Source: Dasypus novemcinctus
Lineage: Eukaryota > Chordata > Mammalia > Cingulata > Dasypodidae
Assembly (NCBI RefSeq): GCF_030445035.2
Contig: NC_080702.1
Location: forward strand, 26,635,627-26,699,626
Reading direction: 5' to 3'
DNA length: 64,000 nucleotides
The notes under the pieces are model-generated. The model searched no databases. It was not told where the DNA came from and saw only the letters and a program-made list of their open reading frames with translations. The position numbers and the translations under genes were made by a program. Position 1 is the stretch's first letter; each line of letters begins with the position of its first letter. Positions 1 through 35,060 of the stretch are shown one piece after another.

Positions 1-524
1 CGGTTGCTCCACGTCAGCATTTGACGTTGTCAGTTTTTTGTTAGTTTCAGCCGTCCTAGGAAGTCTGAAGGAATGTTTCATGGTTCTCGTTTGCACTTCC
101 CAAAGGATGAATATTTCCTGCACTTGTTTGCCATGTGGGTAGCTTCTTTGGCAAACTGTTCAAATCGCTTGCTCATTTCTTTCTTTGGGCTGTCTTTTTC
201 TTACTGGGTTTTGAGAGTACTTAATGTATTTTGGACGCAAGTCCTTTGCACATATTTTGTCCCAGGCCTCTTGTCCTCTTGACAGTGTCTTTTGCAGAGC
301 AGAAGTTTCACAGATTTCTGAAGTTTGTTTTTAAAAGAAGTTTTTGTGGTTTTGTTTTTGATCTTTAAAATAGGGATTTCTGGTTTCTCTTGGAAAACTG
401 GACTCTCTGGCTACTTAGGGCCCCCAGTCCTGCTTTGCTTTTCCTGTCAGCTGCCTGGCCCCTGGGAACATTTGCATTTGCTCCCTCCCACCCCGCCCCG
501 GGGCCTCTGAGGGTTGAGGAAGCA
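1..524. other. PDE4A long-form intron, unique
   Basis: No gene, RNA or repeat recognised. A T-rich region (200-360) resembles degraded L1. Confidence 0.4.
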
Positions 525-680
525 GAAGGTAATAGCTAATATTTTGGTCTGTGGAGTCAGCAGACCTGGGTTTGAACTCTGATTGCCACAGTCTTGCTGT
601 GTGACCCAGAGCCAGTCCTTCTCCTCTCTGAGCCTCAGTTTCTTCACCTGTAAAATGAGCTCCATGAGCTCTGCCCTCCC
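525..680 (+). mobile_element. MIR element
   Basis: CTTGCTGTGTGACCCAGAGC and GAGCCTCAGTTTCTTCACCT with GTAAAATGAG are the MIR core and tail. Confidence 0.85.
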
Positions 681-824
681 TCCTTCCCGCCCCAGATTGA
701 CCCAGAAAAAAAAAAAAAAGCTCCATATATGAGGCTGGTATTGCTCTCTTGAGCTGGGTGAGTTCACACGTTTCATTCTTAGCCAAGGGACCATTCGAAT
801 AAAATCTCATGTGAAGGAGAGGAT

Positions 825-1031
825 GTGAGGGAAAGCGGTTGAGCACCTGCTTCCCACACGGGAGGTCCCGGGTTCGGTTCCCTGTGCTTCCTAAAAAACA
901 AACAAACAACAAGCAAGACAAGCGGAAAAACAAACTCAGGGAGCCGATGTGGTTCAGTGGTTGAGCTCCAGCTTCCCACACCCATGGTCCTGGGTTCAAT
1001 CCCTGACCCCTTAGTACCTAAAAAAAACAAC
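825..1031 (+). mobile_element. dimeric tRNA-type SINE
   Basis: Two head units (AGCGGTTGAGCACCTGCTTC and CAGTGGTTGAGCTCCAGCTT) are joined by an A-rich linker containing AAACAAACAAACAACAAGC. Same structure as 57340-57545. Confidence 0.85.
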
Positions 1032-1273
1032 AGGAACTCACACGAGAGTTCCTGTTGTCTCTGCTCCCCTTCCTCCCCCTAGAGCAGAGCCTGAACTCCA
1101 CTGCCCTGTGTAATCCGCTCACCTTAACCATGGAATAACAGCGGCCAGAGAGGGCAGCGGCCTTTCTGAGGCCACACAGCACGTTGCAGGTGCACAGCTC
1201 CTCACCTCCTCTGTCTGGACTGGCTTCCCAAGTGGAAAAAAATCGGGGCCGAAAGACTTAAAAGTGCTAATGT

Positions 1274-1512
1274 TGGAAGCGGCTGTGGCTCCATCAGTTG
1301 GGCTCCCGCCTACCATACGGGAGGCCCTGGGTTCGCGTCCCGGGGCCTCCCTGTGAAGGCGGGCTCGCCCGCAGGCACCGTGGAGAGCCGACTCAACGAG
1401 GTGACGCAACAATAAGGGAGACAAGTAAAAACCACAGAAGAGCGCGCGGCGAACGGACACAGAGAGCAGACAGCAAGCAAGCTGCAAGGGGGGAGGGGGT
1501 TAAAAAAAAAAG
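1274..1512 (+). mobile_element. ~240-bp DAS-related SINE
   Basis: GAAGCGGCTGTGGCTCCATC head, GGTTCGCGTCCCGG B-box region, AGGTGACGCAACAATAAGGG core and an A-rich end. Confidence 0.85.
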
Positions 1513-1594
1513 TGCCAGTGTTTTTTGAACCCGGCGCCTGGCCCCACTGAGGGCATCGTATCTGTGTTCACACCAGCCACGTGGGTGGTGTGAC

Positions 1595-1715
1595 AAGGAA
1601 GGCGGTAGTTGTCCCCGTTTCGCGGACGAGGGACGTGAAATTCAGCCGCTTCTTCCGAGTCCCACAGCTGGGAAGTAGCACAGCCAGGCTCCTGGGGTCC
1701 GCTCTCTCTCTGCCC
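1595..1715 (-). mobile_element. MIR element, antisense
   Basis: The block GTTGTCCCCGTTTCGCGGAC through CCCACAGCTGGGAAGTAGC follows the antisense MIR pattern. Confidence 0.65.
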
Positions 1716-1794
1716 TCTGGAGCTGTGTTTCTGTCTCGATCTGTTTGTCTCTCCGCTCCAGCCACATCAGCGGCCTTGGCCCGTCCCCAAATAA

Positions 1795-1975
1795 AAAAAC
1801 CAGCTCCTGCCCCAGGGCCTTTGCACTTGCTGTTTGCACGGCCAAGTGGGCTCTCTTTCACCTCCTGGCTCGAGGCGGTGCTCCTTCTCATCCCGGCGGC
1901 CCTGCGGAGATGCCACCTCCTCCGAGAGGCCCGCCCTGATCCCCGCGGCCGAAATCACACCTGGTGCTGAGCACA
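1795..1975 (-). mobile_element. L2 3'-end fragment
   Basis: CCCCAGGGCCTTTGCACTTG followed by CTCCTTCTCATCCCGGCGGC and GAGAGGCCCGCCCTGATCCC is the antisense L2 pattern. Confidence 0.65.
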
Positions 1976-2014
1976 AGCCAGTTCACGTAGTTATTCATGC
2001 ATTCCCGTGGTCAG

Positions 2015-2480
2015 TGATTCATTCAACAAACACGTATCGGGTCCATACTGCGGGACGGCCCCAGGGACAAAGCAGTGCACCAAGTGGGCAAAGACCCCGC
2101 TCTGGGATGCTTCGTTCTAGAAGGGAAGGCAAACAGTATGGAAGATAAGGAAAACAGAGAGGAGCTCAGGAGGTGATGAGTAATCATTTTTAAAAAATGT
2201 TTTGAGAAAGGAAAGCCAATAGGAAAAATCAGGACGGGGTTGAGATATTAAATGGGCTGATCAGGGAAGGCCTCTCGGAGGAGGCGGCGTTTTAATTGAG
2301 ACCTGGGGGAAGGGAATTGTAGGCACAGGGAACAGTCTGTACAAAGGCCCTGAGGCTGGAGTGTTTAAGAAACAGGAATGGAATAGAGCAAGCAAGAGGG
2401 AGGGGGAGTGGAAAAGATGAGAGCAGAAAGGTGACAGGGCCTTGTTAGACTTAGGGAGGGCTTTGGGAGGCACATGGGAG
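2015..2480 (+). mobile_element. ancient mammalian repeat (L2/MIR-like)
   Basis: CATTCAACAAACACGTATCG, then CAGGGAAGGCCTCTCGGAGG, then AAAGGCCCTGAGGCTGGAG. Two other blocks in this window, 36365-36625 and 52920-53280, have the same phrasing. Confidence 0.5.
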
Positions 2481-2904
2481 CTATAGAAGGTTCTGGGCAG
2501 AGGAGGCACATGCCCTGACCCAGGTGTTCCCAAAGAGCCACTGTGGATAACGACGGGGATAAGGACAGGAGCCGGGGCGGCAGAGCGGAGGTGACATCCA
2601 GGCGGGAGGTGACGGGGGCTGGCTCAGCGTGGGGGTCGAGGAACACGTGAAAAGTGGGTGGACTCTGGTGGAGCTGGCGGCGGTGGGCCCGATTTGGGAT
2701 GCAGTGAATGAATGAGGGGAGCCAAGGGGGCCCGCACAGCTTTCGGCCTCGGGCTGTGTGTGTGCGCGGCTGCTCTGTTCACTGGTTGCGGGGTTGCCCG
2801 TGAAACCTCCCCAAGGGCTGGGCCGTGATCTGTTGTGGCCCCCGCTGTGTCCCCAGCGCCTGGAACAGGGCCTGGCCCACCGAGGCACCTGATAACTGTT
2901 GTGT

Positions 2905-3125
2905 GTGTGTGTTTAAACTTTTTTTTAACAAATCAATTTTATCGATCCATATTAATAAAGCACACAATTCACCCAAAGTGTACGATCCGTGGAATTTGGT
3001 ATAGTCACATAGTTGTACGTTCATCACTTCAATCATTATTAGAGCATTTTCATTACTTCAATGATAATAAGAAACGAAAAAGCGACTAACAAGGAAATTC
3101 CTCACCTCTCAGTCTCTCGCTGCGT
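2905..3125. mobile_element. interspersed repeat family R2 copy
   Basis: Homologous to 21690-21962 in the same orientation, with about 80-85 percent identity by eye. It lies in the intron upstream of the first UCR1 exon. Confidence 0.6.
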
Positions 3126-3361
3126 TCCCTGCTGTACACAGCTGCAGGGAACAAAGCAGATAAAGACCCTGCCCTGTGAAGCTGACTTCTAGAAGGGAAG
3201 GCAAACAGTAAGGAAGATAAGGAAAACATAGAGTGTATTTTGAGATAATTTTAAACTTATAGGGACAGTTGCGAAAATAATGCAAAGGCCCTGCAGAGAA
3301 CTCCAACATACCCCCACCTAGATCCACCAACTTTTAACATTTTGCTGCATTCACTACATCA

Positions 3362-3840
3362 TTCTCTCTCCGTCCATCCACCCATCCACCCATCCACCCA
3401 CCATCCACCCACCCATCCATCTGTCTACCCATCCACCCATCTGTCTACCCATCCATCCATCCATCCGTCTACGCATCCACCCACCCATCTGTCTACCCAT
3501 CCATCCATCCATCCGTCTACGCATCCACCCACCATCCACCCACCCACCCACCCACCCATCCATCCGTCTACCCATCCACCCATCCACCCACCCATCCACC
3601 CATCTATCTATCCATCCATCCACCCATCCATACGCATCCACCCACCCATCCATCCATCCGTCTACCAATCCACCCACCCACCCACCCATCCACCCATCCA
3701 CCCATCTGTGTACCTATCCATCCATCCACCCGTCAACCCATCCATCCACCTATCCATCCACCCAACCATCCATCCACTCATCTACCCATCCATCGCCCAC
3801 CCATCCACCCATCCATCACCTATCTACATCTATCCATCTA
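3362..3840 (+). repeat. (ATCC)n / (ACCC)n microsatellite, ~480 bp
   Basis: Long runs of CATCCACCCATCCATC with CTGT and CTAC interruptions. The 294-codon His/Pro/Ser ORF across it is a repeat product. Confidence 0.97.
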
Positions 3841-4241
3841 TTTTTTTTAAGATTTATTTATTTTATTTCTCTCCCCTCCCCCCGTTGTCTGGTTTCTGTG
3901 TCTGTTTGCTGTGTGTTCTTTGTCTGCTTTTGTTGTCGTCAGCGGCATGGGAATCTGTGTTTCTTTTTGTTGCGTCATCTCGTGTCAGCTCTCCGTGTGT
4001 GCGGCGCCATTCCTGGGCAGGCTGCACTTTCTTTCACGCTGGGCAGCTCTCCTTAAGGGGCGCACTCCTCGCGCGTGGGGCTCCCCTACGCGGGGGACAC
4101 CCCTGCGTGGCAGGGCACTCCTTGCGCGCATCAGCACTGCGCATGGGCCAGCTCCACACGGGTCAAGGAGGCCCGGGGTTTGAACCGCGGACCTCCCATG
4201 TGGTAGACGGACGCCCTAACCACTAAGCCAAGTCCTCTTCC
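3841..4241 (-). mobile_element. DAS-type SINE, antisense
   Basis: TTTTTTTTAAGATTTATTTA at the left, the full core, and AAGCCAAGTCCTCTTCCC at the right. Confidence 0.9.
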
Positions 4242-4829
4242 CTATCCATTTATCTTTATCATCTAGCCATGTATCTAATGTATCCATCTGTCTCTCTAAT
4301 CTACCATCTCTGTAAATATCTATCCATCCAGCTATCCCGTCACTAAATGTCTATTTTCTAAACATTCCAGAGTAGGGTGTATATATCTTGCTCTTTTAGC
4401 ATTTAATACTTCCACATACATTTCTTAAGAACAAGGAGATTCATTTACAGTAACCACTTAAGTACACTTACCAAGTTCAAGAACTTTCACACTGATACAA
4501 AGCTTACGCCCTACATTCCAGTTTACTCCCGAGTCCCAATCATTTCGGGCCTTTTCCTCCTCCGTCGTTAGATCCAGCCCAGACTCGTGCATTCCCTGTT
4601 AACTGTTATTGCCTCTTTAACCCCTCTCGTTTCTGATGAATTGTGGAAACGTCTACCTACAGCCTGACCTCTCCCACCTTGACCGCTCCGGAGCCTATCA
4701 GCAGCTGCCCAGACTCTGCGATTCCGTTTCTCCTCTGCCGTTACCGGTGACCCCCGTGCTTGCCTCCCCCCTCTGACCTCCCTAAGGCCAGCCCCCCCCT
4801 GAGACCTCTGCCCGTCCCCCCCCCTGCAG

Positions 4830-28650
<23,821 letters not shown>

Positions 28651-29617
28651 GCCCCCAGCCCCGGCCGCGCCCCCCACCCCGGCCCCTCCCCACTGCCCCC
28701 CCACCTCGAAACCTCTTGGGCCCGAGCAAAAAGAAAACGGAAAAGTGGGTTTTTTTCTCTTTTCTTTTTTCCCTGGGGCCCCCCCCTCCCACCGCCATGG
28801 GGCCTGGCTTTGGAGGTGGGGGCTCGAGGGGCTGAGGTCCGGGAAGGGATTTTATTTTTTGAATCTTAATTGTTACATTTTTAGAAAAAGGAAAAAAAAA
28901 CAAACAAAAAAAAGAACGAAACACAGCCACTGTAGAGCTCCTGTTCCCGTCCCCCCCCCCCCTTCCACCTCTAGCTCCCCCTCCTCACCGCTCCCCCCCC
29001 CCCAGATTCCAGGCTCAGTCTTCCGGCCTCTTAGCCTGGACTGGAGCAGACGTGGCGGGGTATCCCCCTGGGCTTTTCTGACTTTTTGGAGGGTTCTAGA
29101 AACCAGCCAGGAATAGCCATTCTGGGGGTGGTGTGTGTGTGGGGGGGTCACTGGGGGCAGCCCCGGCCCCTCCCTGGCTCGCCGCCACCCCTCGCCCCAG
29201 AAGTCTTCCGCCTCATTTTGCACAAACCCCGCGATCTCAGCCGGGGGTACCTGGAAACTGTTCTCCTTAGGATGGAGGGGGGCGGGAGGCACCCACACAC
29301 CGCCAGCCTCGCACCTGAGATTTGCAGAGGGCCTCGACCCCTGCCTCTTGCCACCCCTTTCCCCTTCCACTTTGGGTTGATTTGGAAGTTTCTCCCTTTG
29401 GGGGGGACGGCTCTGAGCTGCACCCCCCTACCCCCCTCCAGTTGCTTCTCCCCTTGTTTCTGCCTTAATTATTCCCCGCGGTCCCAGGAGGGGGGGGGCA
29501 GTGGCGCCCACCTGCACCTCAGGTGGGGCGGGGCCAGGCCCAGAGTCCCCCCTCCTGGGCCCATCTCCCAGAATCCTCCTCCCGATTCCCCCCCCCACCT
29601 TTGCCCTAGAAGGAAGC

Positions 29618-29623
29618 AATAAA
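29618..29623 (+). terminator. internal AATAAA in PDE4A 3' UTR
   Basis: A canonical hexamer in GCAATAAATAATGG. It could yield a shorter mRNA. Confidence 0.5.
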
Positions 29624-30381
29624 TAATGGTGTACACCCGTCCCCCACCCCTTCCTGGGCGCCCTGGCGCCAGAGCCCACCCCCTTTGCCCGGCCTCTCCC
29701 TCTCACCCTAGTTCTGCCCCGAGCAATAGGACAGAGAGCTGCAAGGCCACCCTTCTCCAAGCTGTGGGGGCAGAGGGGGCTGGGTGGCAGAAGGAACCCC
29801 CTCTCCCCGCCTGCCCCAGCCCCTCAGTCTGGCTCTGCAGCTTGTCAGGGCAGAACCCCTCTCTCTCTCCCCCCTCCCTACCCGCCCCCCCCCCCCAATT
29901 CTGAGCACACGGTACTGTAGCCCCTCCCCCCCCATCCGTCTGTCCATCCCCACCCCTTCAATGCTGAACAGGGTTTATTTTTGTAGCAAAAGCAGTTTCC
30001 GTCTTAGATGGTGGCCGGAATGGGTCCTTTTTTTTTTTTTTTCTTTCTTTTTTTTGTACATACTGTAAGGTTGGTTTGTAAATTATTCTAAAGAGGCACA
30101 AACGGAAAAACAAACGTGCCCTTCCCTGGCCGGCCTGGAAGGAGGGTCCCCACCCTGGCGGTATTACACAGACTGTATTATACAGGCCTGATCATGTCAC
30201 GGGAAGGGGCCCGGGCTGGGCAGAGCCCGCCCCCTGCCCCCAGGAGCCGGGGTGGGTGGCCGGCGAGATGGCCCGCCCCCCCTCCCCCCCCCAGCCAGGA
30301 CTCCTCTCCCCAGGGTGGGTGCAGATCTTTGTCCACGGGACGGTAACTCGGTTCGTCCCCGAGCCTTCGATCTTGTCTCCG

Positions 30382-30387
30382 ATTAAA
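30382..30387 (+). terminator. distal PDE4A poly(A) signal ATTAAA
   Basis: CCGATTAAAGCG is followed within 30 nt by a TG-rich stretch (GCCTGCGTGACGTGGCTT), the expected layout of a cleavage site near 30400. Confidence 0.7.
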
Positions 30388-30439
30388 GCGAGGTGTCCAC
30401 CTGCCTGCGTGACGTGGCTTCATTCCTCACCCGGGTTCC

Positions 30440-31050
30440 TTTTATTCTTTGAAAGACACTTTAGCGCCCACAGATGTGACGTTGGAAATATTGGGGACCC
30501 CCATATGTCCCCCCTTCCCCCCCATTAACAACACCTTTCGTCTGTGGGGCCCCGTTTGTTCCGGTAGATGAACTCCAGTTGGAGCCTTGCCACGAACCAT
30601 GGCCTCTAGTTGACGTGGTTTACGCCTCGCGCCGCACGATTTTATAGGTTTTGACAAACCGTCTAACGGCCTGCGCCCATCCTTGCGATGCTGTGCAGGA
30701 CAATTCCAGCGTCCCGGAAATGCCCCCGTGTTGCACCTGTCCCTCTCACTCCCCCCAGAACCTCTGGTGACCACTGCCCTTATATCACTGTCACAAATGT
30801 TACTCCTAGAATAGCGGGAACTTTCTGTTTTAGTTCCTAGTTGCATTTCCCATTTGTTTGTTCGTTCAATCCTGAGGATTGTGGGATGGTGAGGCCCACT
30901 CTGCTGCTGATGGAGGGGGCTTGGATGGGGCTTGGATTCCGGGGGACAGAGGGACAGGACTGTCTTGCTGGCAGTTGCAGATTCTCGTTTGGGGTGAGCC
31001 TCGTCCATTGTCATCTTTTTGTTGTCCTGAGTGAGTCTGATGAACCGTAG
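30440..31050 (-). mobile_element. diverged relative of repeat family R1
   Basis: Antisense similarity to R1 (GACCCCCATATGTCCCCCCT, GGACAATTCCAGCGTCCCGG). An open frame of 206 codons (30442-31062, minus) is retained. The repeat origin makes a cellular gene unlikely. Confidence 0.5.
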
Positions 31051-31345
31051 AGAGGGCCTCACCTCAGTTCTTGAGTTCCTTGCGCCAGGTGGGATACAGC
31101 AGGGCTGTCCCTACCCTAGACATGCTCTCCCATGTGGAGAGTGCTGAAAACAGCACCTCAGTTCTTCAGGGACTTAGCAAGTGCCCCCAGAAACCTTGAG
31201 GGGCCGATGGGTGACACTTGGGCCATCTGCCTACTAGACTGATACTGGCTTTAAACTTGATTAATGGATGCGAAAGTATCTGCACCTCTAAATTCCATGA
31301 ATTCCCAAGCATTCGATCCATTTTGATGTTGCAACCTTCACGTTG
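31051..31345. other. intergenic, unassigned
   Basis: I see nothing recognisable in it. Confidence 0.4.
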
Positions 31346-31768
31346 CCTTTTTTTTTTTTTGAGGATTTATTTATGTATTATTTTTCTCCCCCCCCCCGCC
31401 CCCGGTTGTCTGTTCTCTGTGTCTATTTGCTGCGTGTTCTTCTTTGTCTGCTTCTGTTGTTGTCAGCAGCACGGGAATCTGTGTCTCTTTCTGTTTCATC
31501 ATCTTGTTGTGTCAGTTCTCCATGTGTGCGGCACCATTCCTGGGCAGGCTGCACTTTCTTTCGCGCTGGGCGGCTCTCCTTACGGGGCGCACTCCTTGCA
31601 CGTAGGGCTCCCCTACGCGGGGGACACCCCTGCGTGGCAGGGCACTCCTTGTGCACATCAGCACTGCGCATGGGCCAGCTCCACACGGGTCAAGGAGGCC
31701 CAGGGTTTGAACCACGGACCTCCCATGCGGTAGGCGGACGCCCTAACCACTGGGCCAAGTCCACTGCC
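31346..31768 (-). mobile_element. DAS-type SINE, antisense
   Basis: A full-length copy flanked by CACGTTGCCTT on both sides (about 31339 and 31771), which fits a target-site duplication. Confidence 0.9.
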
Positions 31769-33090
31769 CCCACGTTGCCTTAAAGATGCATCCCATTAAA
31801 AAAAATTTGGGAAAAAAAAAAAAAAGATGCATCCCAAATGTTGTGTTTCTCTGAACCTGTTAGCCTTCTAGAAATCAGGCCACCCACTTCCTCCAACTAA
31901 TGGGCTGCTTGGAATGCCAGCTCTGTTTTCCTTACTGTTCCTGCAGCGTTTTGGAAACTGAGTCTCATATGTTACCTTGTCCGCTTTCTTGAAAACCGTT
32001 CCTTCCACCTCTGGGAGTCCGTGTTTCTCAACTTTACGAGGCTAATGAACGGGCCATTAATTTCACCAATAAAATGCCTGGCATTCATTTATGCGAAGGA
32101 GTGAAATCTCTGGTTCAGAGAAAGATATGGTTAGCAAAAGTGGTTGCAATGCAGGCGGACTGGCTGCCTCGGGGGGTGTAAGGAAATAAGGTAACACGCC
32201 CAGAGCGAGGAGGCAGGATGGAGCTGCTCCCTCTGCCGTGGATTTGGATTCCAGCTCTTGCTGTGTGACCTTGGACGTGACCTCTCTGTGCATCTGTAAA
32301 ATGGGTTTTCTAGAGCCGCCCTGGCCAGTAAGCTCACCGCCAGCCCCCTGGGGTGCCTGGATGCCTGAAACGCGGCTGGTGAAACCAGGGAACTGGTGTT
32401 TTAATCTCACATCCAGGAGCCACCGGTGGCCGCTGGCTACCTGGTCGGCTGGCGCGGCTCGGGATTTAAGCAGGGGAGTTCAGGACGACGACTCAGCTTG
32501 ACGGTGGCTGTGAAGATTCAGCGCAGATCTTGCGGCCCGGAGAGTGGCGGCCAGCCTGGGCACAGCGGTGAGAAGCGAAGCTGGCACATGAGGTGGAAGT
32601 GTCTCCGGGATCCGAACTTTGCCCAAGAAAGCCAAGAGACGCAGACGTTTTCCCCAGGGCGTTTGCAAGGAAAGCACAGCCAGGGGCAAAGGGCGTTGGG
32701 CCGGGGGTCTGGAGGCCACGGGGTCAATCCCGGACTGCAGGGGTGGGGTGGGTGGCTGCTTGCTCTGCGCCTCAGTTTCCCCAAGGGTCAAAGGGCAGGC
32801 GTGCCTGTCCCAGACTCTGGGTTGGGACGCGGTGACAGACTGCGGATGGGGGCGGAAGGGCAGGGGCAGCTCGTGGCCATCTTTACATTCTCTGGTGGAA
32901 AGTTCATCTCTCCTGGGCAGATGGGGACCCAGGGCAGTGGGACACAGCGAGGCCTTGTAACCTGAACAGGCCGGGGGGAGGGGGGCACCTGGAGACGGGG
33001 TGGGGGGGTCGGTTTATTCCCAAAAGGTGATATCATCCACTTGCAGGTTATGTGGTTTGGGGCCACCAGCTCTGTCTTCCCTGGCCTTTA
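31769..33090. other. intergenic, mostly unique with MIR pieces
   Basis: MIR-like text at 32235-32320 (CTTGCTGTGTGACCTTGGAC, CATCTGTAAAATGGG) and 32735-32800 (GCGCCTCAGTTTCCCC). No coding exon was recognised. Confidence 0.6.
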
Positions 33091-33485
33091 TTTTATTTTT
33101 TTTAAGATTTATTTTTTATTTATTTCTCTCCCCCGTATCGTTGTCTGCTCTCTGTGTCCATTCACATTGCATTCTTGTCAGCGGCACCGGGAATCTGTGT
33201 TTCTTTTTGTTGTGTCATCTTGCTGGGTCAGCTGTCCCATGTGTGCGGCGCCACTCCTGGGCAGGCTGTGCTTTTTTCACACTGGGCGGCTCTCCTTACA
33301 GGACACGTTCTTTGCGCGTGGGGTTCCCTTACACAGGGGACACCCCTGCGTGGCAGGGTCCTCCTTGCGCGCATCAGCACTGCGCATGGGCCAGCTCCAC
33401 ACGGGTCAAGGAGGCCCGGGGTTTGAACCCTGCACCTCCCATGTGGTAGGCGGACGCTCTATCAGGTGAGCCACATCCACTTCCC
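33091..33485 (-). mobile_element. DAS-type SINE, antisense
   Basis: TTTTTTTTAAGATTTATTTT at the left and GAGCCACATCCACTTCCC at the right. Confidence 0.9.
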
Positions 33486-33879
33486 TCTCCTTACCTTTAG
33501 AGGCGGGGAGCCCTGTGTGAAACTCTTTAGACAGGGAGGAGCTCGTTGACTCTCCAGCCAACCTTGAAGTTCATACTCTTACCAGCTCCAATTTGTAGAT
33601 GTGGGAACTGAGGCCCAGCTTGCCTAGTATTGTCAGGAGAATTCTGGGAAATTAGGCAGGGGTCTCGCTTCACCCAGCACCCATTCATATTTAAGCCTTG
33701 AGAACGAGAGCGGCCTCTAGTACTTTTCGATGATTCTCACTATTTTCTTTCAAGCGCACAAAGCCTCAAAATGTGGGTGATATTGTTTCCGTTTTTAACA
33801 GCATAAAAATAGGGCAAAGCACAAATTAAAAACAAGAAATATTTCCCCCCCCTTCTTTTTCATCTGTTGGCAAAGAATG

Positions 33880-34450
33880 AAAAGCTGGACCGTGCTTCAG
33901 GTGGGTGAGTCTCGCTCGCAGCTTGGTAGGTTGGCGGAAGTTGGCACACACAACTTTCGAGGGCTGACAATATTTATCAAAAACAAAATAGCCGTGCATG
34001 CGTTTTTTTCCTTTTACGCATTTCTGACTCAGCTGTTGCATTTGAAACAGACTTCGAGCCTAAAAAACGGGTGGATGAAAACCTAAAAGATGTGAGTGCC
34101 AAAGAGTCCATTCTACTGCTGGTCAGAATAATGAAGAATTGTTAGGAACTCAGGTGTCCAAGGTAAGAGTCATTCAGTCAGGTTACCCCAGAACAATGGG
34201 GTGAAATGCAGTCATTACAAACAACCAGACAGGTCTAGATTTATTGAAATGACAAGATGTTCACAGTAAGACTACATAAAAATAAACCAAAACAAACACA
34301 CAAAAAATTAAACCATTCCGCATCAGATGATCCTAGCAAAACATGTGCACAGGAAAGGCAGCTTGTCCAGCAAAATTATTAGTAGGGTGTCTCTCTCAAA
34401 AAGATCTATGCTCTTCTTTTCTGTAGTCTTTGGCATTTCCTGAATTTTTG
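33880..34450. mobile_element. diverged L1-derived fragment
   Basis: TGAAGAATTGTTAGGAACTC and AGGTGTCCAAGG with the following CATTACAAACAACC region resemble an old L1 3' sequence. TCTGACTCAGC at about 34023 contains an ARE/NF-E2 core. Confidence 0.45.
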
Positions 34451-34559
34451 CAGTGAATATATATTGCTTTTGCGATCAAGTGGGAAGTTCTTTTATAATC
34501 CCAGGAAAGAAAGAACAGTGGGTGTTTGTTATCCCGGGAGCACAAAAGCAAGGAGGATA

Positions 34560-34785
34560 CGCACACAGATTCCGGGTTTGGCTGGCATGGATTTTAGTGC
34601 CGCCAGCCAGTCAAGGGATGGGTTGGTCTGAGCAGGTTACTTACCCTCTCTGTGCCTCAGTTTCCCTCGCCGTAAAAGGCAAATAATCTAACAGCTATGT
34701 CACTGTGTGCCACTTCAGTGTTTTACGTAAATGACTGCATTTAATTCTCACAAGAGCGCTATAAAGTTAATACTATTATTATTAT
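34560..34785 (+). mobile_element. MIR-type fragment
   Basis: GAGCAGGTTACTTACCCTCT and CTGTGCCTCAGTTTCCCTCG, then AATGACTGCATTTAATTCTC and TATTATTATTATAAAAT. Confidence 0.65.
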
Positions 34786-34789
34786 AAAA

Positions 34790-35060
34790 TGGGACGTGAG
34801 CACCGGCGAGGCCTCCCGCGCGCCCCCCGGAGGCAGGCTGGGGAACTACCGCAGGCCCAGGAAAGGGGCGCATGCGCAGGCCGAGCGGGAGGCGGGGACG
34901 GGTGGGAGGTTTTTGTTTTTGTTTTTTTTCCCCCGCCGGCGCTGCGATTGGCTGGCGTGGTTGTCATTTCTCTGAGCAAGTAGCCAATGACGGGCTCGGC
35001 GCTTGCACCGCCCTTCCTGAGAGCGAGCCCAGCGTCGCTCCCCGTTTCCCAGCAGGATCC
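34790..35060. promoter_or_regulatory. CpG-rich promoter-like block with NRF1 and CCAAT motifs
   Basis: A perfect NRF1 palindrome GCGCATGCGC lies within 34868-34878. Inverted CCAAT (GATTGGCT, 34946-34953) and direct CCAAT (34984-34988) lie 37 bp apart, the second adjoining TGACG. CpG density is far above the surroundings. No gene start is known to me here, and both PDE4A and KEAP1 end far away. An unannotated non-coding RNA or an enhancer are the alternatives. Confidence 0.5.

Larger units (their letters stand above)
3190..4640. mobile_element. old L1 3'-end, split by microsatellite and SINE
   Basis: TTTTGAGATAATTTTAAACT and TTAACATTTTGCTGCATTC before the array, and TACTTCCACATACATTTCTT with AAGAACAAGGAGATTC after it, are consecutive parts of one ancient L1 3' region. 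The CT-rich junction is where the tetranucleotide array expanded. Confidence 0.7.
28651..30405 (+). other. PDE4A: PDE4A 3' untranslated region
   Basis: The stretch is C-rich and free of recent repeats, running from the TGA to the distal ATTAAA signal. It includes TTTATTTTTTGAATCTTAAT at about 28850 and GGGTTTATTTTTGTAG at about 29970. The 3' boundary is inferred from the signal. Confidence 0.8.

Noticed and set aside
3342..4226. 294-codon His/Pro-rich ORF
   Set aside because: Translation of the ATCC microsatellite and an antisense SINE.
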